Below, piece after piece: positions 17,285 to 23,224 of a DNA stretch of 23,224 bases. Position numbers and translations under genes: made by a program. The stretch comes from a virus, in the IMG/VR virus record IMGVR_UViG_3300025712_000040, positions 1-23,224 of that record; one strand, 5' to 3'. Every line of letters starts with the position of its first letter. Within the stretch, counting starts at the first letter, position 1. The notes below the pieces were generated by a model, which searched no databases, was not told where the DNA came from, and saw only the letters and a list, made by a program, of their open reading frames with translations.

Positions 17285-18664
17285 ATGGCAGATGATATCT
17301 ATGTAAATATCGGGAGTAACTTCCAACAGCCATACACGGCATTCAGACCTATACAACAACCTGCGACCAGACCTGCATCTGGACAAAGACCAGCAAATCG
17401 ACCTGCTCAACAAGCATATGATGCTACAAGACCAGCAACAGGAACTGTACCTCTACAAGCAACAAGACCTGCGAATGGTACCAGACCTGCAACAGGGCAA
17501 ACTCCAGCACAAACACCTGCTACAAGACCAGCCAATGGAACAAGACCTGCAAATGGAACATATCCATTTCAACAACCTTATGCATTCCAGCAACCTTTTC
17601 AGCAGAACTATAGTTTTCAACAACCTTTTCAGCAACCTACACCTGCTCAGCAACCTTCAACTAGAACGAGTGTAAGACCTGCGTCAGGTACAGCACCATA
17701 TCAAACACCGAAAGGTGCTGCGCAAGCACCTTATCAGTTTCAGCAACCCTTTACTCAACCATATCAGAGAACAAACCCTGCTCTCGTGAGCACCTATGCT
17801 GTACAAGCAAATGTAGGTTTACCGAGATCTACTGTAACATTAGCATCTCCATTTGGTCAAAGCAATACACCTATTCAAGCACAATTAAATAAGGGTGACA
17901 CTCTTAATTGGCAAATGGGTCCGCAAGGTTACTTCGCAGGAGATGCTCAAGATGGTGAGTTTGATTTGATTGCTCAAACTCCAGCAATTGCAAACACATA
18001 CCTTATCTCTGGTGCAACAGCAGTTCCTGAAGGATCATACCAATTTACTGCAGGAACTTCAGGTCCATATGGTTTCCAAGTTAATTGGAGTATGGAAGAT
18101 GAAACTTTTGAACAAGGAGACAGTGAACCAAGTCCTGAATTCTATGATGCAAGTAACACATTAAATGCTCAGGCAGCAACGATTAATACAACTTTCCAGA
18201 CAGCATCAACTAGACCTATACAGGCACAAAGACCTGCTACTCGTCCTGCTAATGGGGTAAGACCTGCAAATGGTACATATCCATTTCAACAACCTTATGC
18301 TTTTCAACAATCTTATCAGCATACATATCAAACACCATATCCATTTCAGCAACCTTATAGTTTTCAACAACCTTATGCATTCCAGCAACCATATGCGTAT
18401 CAACAAACCTATAGTGCTCAGAGACCAATACAACAAGCATATCAGCAAGCATATAATTTTCAGCAGACATATCAAAACCCTGCTCAACAACCATATTCTG
18501 CGACTAGACCTATAGGTCCGATAGCGAAAGCAAAGGGAGTATATATAAATCAGGGTGGTACAATTAGGAAAGCACAAGAGATCTATGTGAATGATCCAAC
18601 TGCTCCTGCTAACGACATTAGTAAAATACACCAGACTGTACCAACCCCACAGTTTAATTTATAA
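17285..18664 (+). CDS. QQP/RPANG repeat protein with central folded domain
   Basis: A 459-residue protein of strange composition, dominated by Gln, Pro, Ala, Thr, Tyr and Phe. Residues 13-167 are repeats of RPANGT/RPATG and YPFQQPYAFQQPF type. Residues about 168-300 are a normal beta-rich domain (LNKGDTLNWQMGPQGYF, VPEGSYQFTAGTSGPYGFQV). Residues 305-408 return to the same repeats, including TYPFQQPYAFQQ again. The C-terminus (GVYINQGGTIRKAQEIYVND) has the 'YVN.GGT' motif found at ends of marine phage structural proteins, and the N-terminus begins MADDIYVNIG, a similar short unit. This argues for a virion protein. The repeats could be an extensible or sticky fibre, a phase-separating segment, or a scaffold for modification. 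No catalytic motif is seen. The ribosome site AAGGA precedes the ATG. The stop codon overlaps the start of a 59-residue gene by one base. Confidence 0.75.
   Translation: MADDIYVNIGSNFQQPYTAFRPIQQPATRPASGQRPANRPAQQAYDATRPATGTVPLQATRPANGTRPATGQTPAQTPATRPANGTRPANGTYPFQQPYAFQQPFQQNYSFQQPFQQPTPAQQPSTRTSVRPASGTAPYQTPKGAAQAPYQFQQPFTQPYQRTNPALVSTYAVQANVGLPRSTVTLASPFGQSNTPIQAQLNKGDTLNWQMGPQGYFAGDAQDGEFDLIAQTPAIANTYLISGATAVPEGSYQFTAGTSGPYGFQVNWSMEDETFEQGDSEPSPEFYDASNTLNAQAATINTTFQTASTRPIQAQRPATRPANGVRPANGTYPFQQPYAFQQSYQHTYQTPYPFQQPYSFQQPYAFQQPYAYQQTYSAQRPIQQAYQQAYNFQQTYQNPAQQPYSATRPIGPIAKAKGVYINQGGTIRKAQEIYVNDPTAPANDISKIHQTVPTPQFNL
17321..17785 (+). repeat. N-terminal QQP/RPANG repeat block
   Basis: Encodes residues 13-167 of the repeat protein: first a RPANGT/RPATG half, then a FQQPY/FQQPF half. 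DNA copies vary at third positions (CAACAA, CAGCAA, CAACAG), so the protein pattern is conserved beyond simple slippage. Confidence 0.85.
18197..18508 (+). repeat. C-terminal QQP/RPANG repeat block
   Basis: Encodes residues 305-408. It repeats the order of the first block: RPANG units, then TYPFQQPYAFQQ, then many YxFQQPY units. A stretch near 18260-18300 is almost identical to one near 17543-17583, which points to segment duplication or exchange between the two blocks. Confidence 0.85.
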
Positions 18665-18843
18665 TGGAAAAATCAACATCTTTAACTAATAGTCAAACTT
18701 ACATTGATGTTCTAAAAGCAGAATCTGATAACGAAGAAGATCTTCGTGGTGCCATGGCACTCTTTGAACCTAAAGAACCAAGAATCAAAACTGCTATTAT
18801 AGAACGAGGATTTTATAATGACAGAAAGGATACCAGCAGTTGA
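18664..18843 (+). CDS. 59-residue peptide before the radical SAM gene
   Basis: A small gene whose ATG overlaps the TAA of the QQP protein by one base (TAATG) and whose TGA lies 26 bases inside the radical SAM gene. The product begins MEKSTSLTNSQTYIDVLK and ends RGFYNDRKDTSS; it is rich in charged residues, with an acidic stretch SDNEEDL at 21-27 and a more basic second half. There is no cysteine, signal peptide or membrane segment. No own ribosome site is seen, so it would rely on coupling. The open frame fills the gap exactly, and the gap is otherwise unexplained. It could be a precursor-like substrate or partner of the enzyme that follows, a small virion part, or a leader reading frame. Function unknown. 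Confidence 0.6.
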   Translation: MEKSTSLTNSQTYIDVLKAESDNEEDLRGAMALFEPKEPRIKTAIIERGFYNDRKDTSS

Positions 18844-19741
18844 TCAATATGGTTTCTTAGAGCATCGTAGAGAACAAGAACGAAAGCACTTCGAAAAGCA
18901 TCACAATCAACTTGACAAACCCTTATCTTCAATACTTACAATAGAGATTAATACCACAGAGTTGTGTAATAGAACATGTGTGTTTTGTCCTCGTCACGAT
19001 CCAGAAGTATTCCCAAATAGAAATTTACATCTAACAATCAAAGGTGCACAGATCATCGCAGAAGAGTTAGCAGAAAATAATTACAGTGGTAAAATTTCAT
19101 TTAGTGGGTTTGGTGAGAACTTACTCAATCCAGATTTTAGAGATATCGTTAAAATTTTCAGAACAGAGTTACCTTATGCTACATTAGAATGTAACACTAA
19201 TGGTGATAAGTTAGATCATAAGTATCTAGTAGATCTTATTCACAATAACGGATTAGATTTAATTTACATTAATCTTTATGATGGTCCAGAACAGATGGAA
19301 CATTTTGATGAGTTAATTCTTTGGGCAGAGATTCCTAGAGACAAATATAAGTATCGGATGCATTGGGGTGATTTTGAAAAACATGGATTGATACTCAACA
19401 ATAGAAGTGGTGTGATCGATTGGGTTGGTATCGAAGAGTCCGACATCAAATCTCTACAAGGTAAACCATGCCACTATCCTTTCTATAAAATGTTTGTAGA
19501 TTGGAATGGGGATGTGTTGTTTTGTTCAAATGATTGGGGTAGAGAACATGTCGTAGGAAATCTTTTACAATCGTCATTACATGATGTGTGGTTTAGTAAA
19601 CCCATGAAAAAAATAAGAAACAAATTAAGAAAAGGAGACAGAAGTCAATCCCCTTGCAACAAATGCAGTGTAGACGGATCACTCTTTGGCAAACCAAGTT
19701 TTGACTTGATAAACAAATATGAAGATAGCAATCACAGGTAA
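18818..19741 (+). CDS. Radical SAM enzyme with Twitch/SPASM-like tail
   Basis: A 307-residue radical SAM protein. The cluster motif CNRTCVFC (Cys50, 54, 57) is the canonical CxxxCxxC that binds the [4Fe-4S] cluster and S-adenosylmethionine. GFGE (97-100) stands where the family has its GGE motif, preceded by the beta strand KISFS. The C-terminal part has Cys218, Cys236, Cys280 and Cys283, in KPCHYPFYKMFVDWNGDVLFC and SPCNKC. This is the SPASM/Twitch pattern, and four cysteines suggest one auxiliary cluster. Family members modify peptides and proteins or small molecules by radical chemistry. The start has GAGGA seven bases upstream. It overlaps the SDR gene by 23 bases. An enzyme of this type inside a tail-fibre region is unusual. 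The substrate is unknown; a virion protein or the adjacent peptide are inferences. Confidence 0.88.
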   Translation: MTERIPAVDQYGFLEHRREQERKHFEKHHNQLDKPLSSILTIEINTTELCNRTCVFCPRHDPEVFPNRNLHLTIKGAQIIAEELAENNYSGKISFSGFGENLLNPDFRDIVKIFRTELPYATLECNTNGDKLDHKYLVDLIHNNGLDLIYINLYDGPEQMEHFDELILWAEIPRDKYKYRMHWGDFEKHGLILNNRSGVIDWVGIEESDIKSLQGKPCHYPFYKMFVDWNGDVLFCSNDWGREHVVGNLLQSSLHDVWFSKPMKKIRNKLRKGDRSQSPCNKCSVDGSLFGKPSFDLINKYEDSNHR

Positions 19742-20294
19742 AAGTGGACTCGGCAAAAAACTAGCAGAGTATCTAGAACAATTTAGTTATATTAAGATAG
19801 TTGCCTTTTCGAGTAAAGGAACTTCTATTGAGAATGTGGATGAAGTCATATCGAAAGCAAAAGACTGTGATGTTTTTATAAACTTAGCACATCTTCGCTT
19901 CCGACAAACTGAATTGCTACATGCTATCTTTAATGAATGGAGACATGACCCTAAGAAACTAATTATTAACATTTCATCTAGAGCAGCAGAACCCAATATC
20001 TCAAAGGGTTATCTTTATGCTGCACAGAAAGCATCATTAAACCATTTAGCAAGCAACTTAACTTACAATTCGACTAAGAGATGTAGAATATCTACACTCA
20101 ATCTAGGACTCTTAGAAGATCCAGATCTGGACTCTTTATCTCATGATTATGTAATACAAAAAATTCATGAGATTATAGATACTGATGTAAACATAGAAAT
20201 CCCTGAGTTGACTATTCAACATTCAGCAAACTACAAAGAAGTGCAAAGTATGAAAGAAGCACTACGAGATATAGAAGATTATGGCGAAAAATAG
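19719..20294 (+). CDS. Short SDR-like NAD(P)-dependent oxidoreductase
   Basis: A 191-residue Rossmann protein. The N-terminus has TGKSGLG (6-12), a short glycine-rich nucleotide-binding loop after beta strand 1. INLAH (54-58) lies where SDRs have NNAG. The catalytic pattern is NISSRA (84-89) and YAAQK (100-104), giving Ser86/87, Tyr100 and Lys104 as the likely triad. The protein is shorter than a usual SDR (about 250), with a reduced C-terminal substrate region. It overlaps the radical SAM gene by 23 bases and the next gene by 14 bases. Extended SDRs often act on nucleotide sugars, so a role in sugar or side-chain chemistry is possible, but the substrate is not visible. Confidence 0.8.
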   Translation: MKIAITGKSGLGKKLAEYLEQFSYIKIVAFSSKGTSIENVDEVISKAKDCDVFINLAHLRFRQTELLHAIFNEWRHDPKKLIINISSRAAEPNISKGYLYAAQKASLNHLASNLTYNSTKRCRISTLNLGLLEDPDLDSLSHDYVIQKIHEIIDTDVNIEIPELTIQHSANYKEVQSMKEALRDIEDYGEK

Positions 20295-20898
20295 ATTTTG
20301 GGATGCTAAAGATTTCTGGATGTTTTCTATTGAAGGCAAGAAAGGAGAAGTCTATACTCCCAACACTCATCTACCCCAAAAAGGCAGAGAACTAGAACAA
20401 AGACATAGCAACTTTAGATGTGTCATTGGTGGCACTATCGTTAATGAGATGGATGCTCCAGCAGCAGATGGTTCTGGTGTCACACGTCGTGTGCATGCAC
20501 ATGGGTGGAATAACATAAACTATTTTAGGCAATTAGACCCTAATCCATTTCAAGGAACTCCTTCTTGGCCAGGATACACAGGCACTTCGATTAAGTGGAT
20601 GTTCCAAGATGATGCGATGTCACTCTGCGTATTGGCAAACCCTAAAACAATGCGTGATGTAGAATGCGTATGGGACTTTGCTCAATTACAAAAAGGTGAG
20701 TACATCAGATTGAAACATCCTGGCAAACGAGTTTGGGTGTTTGCTTTACATGGAAAAGTAAAGATACTCAATCGTGGAAGATATAAAGATAGTGATGTAA
20801 TAGATTCTATAAACTTTATTACTATTTCAGGAAACAAAGATTACGATATACAAGGCAGATCTTCAGATAACATGGTTTGTGTGGTATCTGAATTATGA
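20281..20898 (+). CDS. Beta-domain (cupin-like) protein, paralogue 1
   Basis: A 205-residue protein related to the next gene. Shared features are NTHLPQKGRELEQRH (28-42), HGWNNINYF (74-82), PNPFQGTPSW (88-97) and VWDFAQLQKGEYIRL ... VWVFALHGKVKI (130-162). The last part looks like the end of a small beta barrel: 'L.KGEYI.L ... V.V..L.GKV.I', as in cupin/RmlC-type folds. Histidines 72, 74 and 30 could bind metal, but a classic cupin metal motif is not evident. It overlaps the SDR gene by 14 bases and the next gene by 4 (ATGA). It may be an enzyme, a ligand-binding protein or a tail attachment part. Confidence 0.7.
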   Translation: MAKNRFWDAKDFWMFSIEGKKGEVYTPNTHLPQKGRELEQRHSNFRCVIGGTIVNEMDAPAADGSGVTRRVHAHGWNNINYFRQLDPNPFQGTPSWPGYTGTSIKWMFQDDAMSLCVLANPKTMRDVECVWDFAQLQKGEYIRLKHPGKRVWVFALHGKVKILNRGRYKDSDVIDSINFITISGNKDYDIQGRSSDNMVCVVSEL

Positions 20899-21485
20899 AA
20901 TGGCAATGGTACAACTACGACGATGTCTTAGTATTTGATAACCATGCTAAAGTAGATGAGTTCTATCAAGTAAACACTCATCGATTCGAGGAGGGTAGAG
21001 AAGGTGAACGACCAAGTTCCGCAATTCATATATTTACTGAGAGGCATGATGTCCTTTTTGGAAAAGACTCTCATAGTTTTGGTGTTGCTCCTAGTGGTTG
21101 GTGTAACATACATTATGCTAATACAGGTCTCAAACCAAATCCTATGCCAGGAAGACCATGGTATCCTAACCACACTGATGCATCCGAAGTTAGGATGCAC
21201 TTTATAGACGGAGGACATCTTTACTGCATTCATCCTAAGCATAAGATGCAAGAAAAGGAACTTGTGTACGATTATGCCACTCTACAAAAAGATGAATACA
21301 TCAAGATCGGCAACATGGGTGGAAATATACATATCTTTATAGCAAAAGGACGTGCTCAAATTAATGACAACCATGTTAAGGGGTTTGAATACTGTAGAGC
21401 ATCATCTGGTAAAGACATTACCATACGAGCAAAGAATGAAGTCATGGTTGCTATTATAACTGAAATCAATAATGATACCAAATAG
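20895..21485 (+). CDS. Beta-domain (cupin-like) protein, paralogue 2
   Basis: A 196-residue paralogue of the preceding gene. Matching segments are NTHRFEEGREGERP (27-40), GWCNIHYANTGLKPNPMPGR (68-87), and VYDYATLQKDEYIKIGN ... IHIFIAKGRAQIN (124-157). It is rich in histidine (about 13), including DSHSF, NIHYA and MHFIDGGHLYCIHPKHK, so metal or ligand binding is plausible. The start overlaps the previous stop (ATGA), and the end overlaps the next gene by 14 bases. Divergence between the two copies is high, so they probably have different roles or form a hetero-complex. Confidence 0.7.
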   Translation: MKWQWYNYDDVLVFDNHAKVDEFYQVNTHRFEEGREGERPSSAIHIFTERHDVLFGKDSHSFGVAPSGWCNIHYANTGLKPNPMPGRPWYPNHTDASEVRMHFIDGGHLYCIHPKHKMQEKELVYDYATLQKDEYIKIGNMGGNIHIFIAKGRAQINDNHVKGFEYCRASSGKDITIRAKNEVMVAIITEINNDTK

Positions 21486-22266
21486 AATTAGTAAAACATA
21501 TAAATGTGAAACCTTTACAGTCGAAAGATCTATCTTAGACAAAGGTTATGTTACCAGATACTCTGCTCCGACTGATCATGCATTAGAAGCAACTCATCCT
21601 GTAGACAGAGAAGAACTTTGGAAACACATCAAACAGATCTATGCCAAACATTTAAAAAAGACAGACATAACTGAGCAAGAAGTTTGGGATACAGTCAAAG
21701 AGTGGGATCCTATCTTTTACAAATCTTTAAAGATGATGGATGATGGCAACTTAGTCCACAATAAAAGGATACACATATATACAAAAGGTGAAATAGAAGT
21801 CGTTGCTATAGACAAAGATGGCAATCCTTCAGATTATGAGTTAGATAAAGAAAATCCAGGACATATAGATAAGAGAGGTGATCATAATGTAAGCAAAGTT
21901 GATCGCATACCGAAGATTAACATAGAAAACTCTCGAAATGAAAATCCCGAAGAGATGTATCATGTGACCACAACTTCTTTAGTTGATGGTTCAACTATAA
22001 ATTGTATCTCTAATAATTACAATCCTCAAACTTTACCCACCCCATTTGACTTCTGGAAATATGATGTACATGTACTTGAACCTGAAGATTTCGTGTATAT
22101 TAGACCTGAAGGTGAAAAATCTGTGCTACTATTGTTAGATGGTACCATAGATATAAACAATAAAGAATATGAAGGTGTGCAAGAGTTTAATGTCTCGAAA
22201 GAGTCGCGAACTACTGCGAAAACACCTGTAATTATGTTATTTGGAGCACAGCAATACAACCTCTAA
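21472..22266 (+). CDS. Third related beta-domain protein with N-terminal extension
   Basis: A 264-residue protein. The C-terminal 75 residues (FDFWKYDVHVLEPEDFVYIR ... SVLLLLDGTIDIN, 192-229) follow the same 'W.Y ... L...D.V.I ... V.L.L.G.I.IN' pattern as the two genes before it. The N-terminal half is different: helical, charged, with LWKHIKQIYAKHLKKTDITE (49-68) and WDTVKEWDPIFYKSLKMM, then a linker rich in Asp, Gly and Asn (115-160). It overlaps the preceding gene by 14 bases and ends the overlapping chain. No known enzyme motif was recognised. It could supply an oligomerisation or docking part for the other two. Confidence 0.65.
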   Translation: MIPNRISKTYKCETFTVERSILDKGYVTRYSAPTDHALEATHPVDREELWKHIKQIYAKHLKKTDITEQEVWDTVKEWDPIFYKSLKMMDDGNLVHNKRIHIYTKGEIEVVAIDKDGNPSDYELDKENPGHIDKRGDHNVSKVDRIPKINIENSRNENPEEMYHVTTTSLVDGSTINCISNNYNPQTLPTPFDFWKYDVHVLEPEDFVYIRPEGEKSVLLLLDGTIDINNKEYEGVQEFNVSKESRTTAKTPVIMLFGAQQYNL

Positions 22267-22269
22267 TTG

Positions 22270-22277
22270 TATAAATA
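22270..22277 (+). promoter_or_regulatory. T4-type late promoter before short fibre genes
   Basis: Exact TATAAATA just after the stop of the cassette. The predicted start near 22283 leads into a short leader with TAAGGAAC (22283-22290) and the ATG at 22297. It separates the enzyme cassette from the next fibre-type genes. Confidence 0.72.
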
Positions 22278-22296
22278 AGTTGTAAGGAACTACAAT

Positions 22297-22629
22297 ATGG
22301 CATCAATCTCAAATCTTTATGTGGATCAAGGATCCGACTTTAGTTTCACTGTTGACTTAACTAACAGTGATGGTTCAGTCATGGATTTAACTGGATACAC
22401 TGGAGCAGCAGAGGTTAAAAAATCATATAGTAGCAGTTCTGCAGCAGCAACATTTAATGTGGTAGTGACTGAAGCAAGTGGACAATTGACTTTAGAACTC
22501 ACTGATACACAAACTGCAGCATTGGAATATGGAAGATATGTCTATGACTGTGTCATCACAGCATCTGGAGGGGATAAGACCAGAATAGTTGAAGGACAAG
22601 TTATAGTTACACCTGGAGTCACTGTATAA
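22297..22629 (+). CDS. Small Ig-like virion protein (BppU-like pattern)
   Basis: A 110-residue protein: NLYVDQGSDFSFTVDLTNSD, then MDLTGYTGAAEVKKSYSSSS, then LELTDTQTAALEYGRYVYDC and VEGQVIVTPGVTV. This pattern of short beta strands, with the 'DLTGYT' turn and the 'A.L..GRYVYDV' strand, is frequent in marine phage structural proteins and resembles the N-terminal domain of baseplate upper proteins (BppU family). It is probably one Ig-like beta sandwich, a structural or docking domain. It has its own late promoter. Its TAA overlaps the next ATG by one base. Confidence 0.75.
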   Translation: MASISNLYVDQGSDFSFTVDLTNSDGSVMDLTGYTGAAEVKKSYSSSSAAATFNVVVTEASGQLTLELTDTQTAALEYGRYVYDCVITASGGDKTRIVEGQVIVTPGVTV

Positions 22630-22865
22630 TGCCAAAAATTAGAGTTAACACAGGTCCATCAGTAAGAGCAAGAGTTTCTTCTTCTGCTGGTGGGGCAAAA
22701 ATAAAACAAGTAGCAATCGGTTCATCTAACGCAGGAGTTTCGACTTCTGAGTTGAATGATCTTGCTGATGTAAATGCGACAGAAAGCGATGATGGTTTGC
22801 TGTCGTACGATGCTGCTACTGATAAGTGGGTGACAACTACCATTTTAGATGGTGGTACTTTTTAG
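22629..22865 (+). CDS. Short fibre-type protein (LxDLADVN motif)
   Basis: A 78-residue protein. The N-terminus is basic (PKIRVNTGPSVRARVSSS), with Gly/Ser-rich residues to 40. The second half, ELNDLADVNATESDDGLLSYDAATDKWV-like, is a well-known fibre unit ('L.DL.DVN....DG..L.YD..T.KW') used as a module in many phage fibre proteins. It starts by overlapping the previous gene (TAATG). It may be a short fibre or the remnant of a larger one; the stop codon is clear. Confidence 0.7.
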   Translation: MPKIRVNTGPSVRARVSSSAGGAKIKQVAIGSSNAGVSTSELNDLADVNATESDDGLLSYDAATDKWVTTTILDGGTF

Positions 22866-22884
22866 TTCCCTGTCATCATTACAT

Positions 22885-22892
22885 TATAAATC
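22885..22892 (+). promoter_or_regulatory. Variant T4-type late promoter (TATAAATC)
   Basis: TATAAATC differs from the consensus at the last base and lies in the 77-base AT-rich gap 22866-22942. The predicted start near 22898 gives a leader of about 45 bases with the ribosome site AGAGGA (22929-22934). The rest of the gap is A/T-rich with no further feature seen. Confidence 0.55.
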
Positions 22893-22942
22893 AACTATAT
22901 TATATTACACTTTTAATAATTAACTAACAGAGGAAATTTCAA

Positions 22943-23224
22943 ATGGCCACAGTTATACAAATTAAAAGATCTACAGGTAGTGCTGCCCCCATCGATAGTA
23001 ATTTATCGGCAGGGGAAATGGCATATGCTCAGGATAAGTCTAACGACGGAGCAAGTGCGAAACTATATATCGAATCGGTAAACAACGACGAATCAGTTGC
23101 TGTTCATGCGGTCGGTGGTAAGTTTTACACAGACGTCGTAGATGGTTCTGCTCCAACACCTTCGAATTTTATCGTAGGTAATGGCGCAACTGCTGGTGCA
23201 ACTTTACAACTTAGAGAAGATACC
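22943..23224 (+). CDS. Tail fibre/virion protein, N-terminal part (3' partial)
   Basis: The frame is open from the ATG to the last base (94 codons), so the gene continues past the window. The product begins MATVIQIKRSTGSAAP, then LSAGEMAYAQDKS and AKLYIESVNND. This 'IQIKRST....P..L..GE.AY ... LYI' pattern is a well-known head of fibre and structural proteins in marine T4-like phages. Later residues (FYTDVVDGSAPTP, FIVGNGATAGATLQL) start a repeated shaft-like section. The ribosome site AGAGGA lies nine bases before the ATG. Confidence 0.85.
   Translation, partial: MATVIQIKRSTGSAAPIDSNLSAGEMAYAQDKSNDGASAKLYIESVNNDESVAVHAVGGKFYTDVVDGSAPTPSNFIVGNGATAGATLQLREDT

Noticed and set aside
17418-17675. 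Out-of-frame plus-strand open frame of 85 codons in the QQP gene
   Set aside because: It is a frame shadow of CAA/CAG-rich repeats, giving Gln/Leu-rich sequence with no ribosome site.
18544-18551. TATAAATC box inside the QQP repeat gene
   Set aside because: It lies inside coding sequence; the following gene is chained by overlap, and the box differs from the consensus. Kept as chance.
18206-18631. Long minus-strand open frames opposite the QQP repeats (141 and 81 codons)
   Set aside because: They mirror the repeat composition of the + strand gene, giving Leu/Ile/Arg-rich nonsense, and have no ribosome site.
22839-22860. ACCAT/ATGGT hairpin followed by T-rich sequence as a terminator
   Set aside because: Stem of five A/T-rich pairs overlaps the coding end of a gene, and the T run is interrupted; too weak to call.

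Overview
The window looks like part of the late structural region of a marine T4-like myovirus, of the cyanophage or pelagiphage kind. Every gene I can support lies on the + strand. The left part follows the T4 baseplate wedge order: end of gp5 spike, gp25, gp6, gp7, gp8. The T4-type late promoter box TATAAATA (or a one-base variant) stands in four of the larger intergenic gaps. No tRNA, integrase, IS or CRISPR was seen. The host cannot be read from this window. The DNA is AT-rich and many structural proteins carry the Gly/Ser/Thr-rich beta modules common in marine phages.

Layout. 2-586: C-terminal end of the gp5-type spike. 645-2947: gp25 and gp6. 3016-3498: small fibre-like protein. 3500-7273: large, rearranged gp7. 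7312-8781: gp8. 8795-15439: 2214-residue DUF4815-type virion protein with a proline-rich hinge. 15441-17274: small coiled-coil protein and a repeat-bearing tail fibre. 17285-18664: unusual QQP/RPANG repeat protein with a central folded domain. 18664-22266: six genes that overlap end to end, encoding a 59-residue peptide, a radical SAM/Twitch-like enzyme, an SDR-like protein and three related beta-domain (cupin-like) proteins. 22297-23224: a late promoter and three short fibre/adhesin-type genes, the last cut by the window end.

How the parts fit. gp5, gp25, gp6, gp7 and gp8 should build the baseplate hub tip and wedges. The DUF4815 protein and the fibres probably form the baseplate periphery and adhesion apparatus. 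The enzyme cassette is the surprise. It sits between fibre genes, is in the same transcriptional direction, and is translationally chained to the QQP repeat protein. The simplest inference is that its enzymes modify a virion protein (the QQP protein or the 59-residue peptide) or make a small ligand for the tail. This is not shown by the sequence alone. There is no gene-free stretch longer than 300 bases; the largest gaps are about 58 to 77 bases and are described as features.
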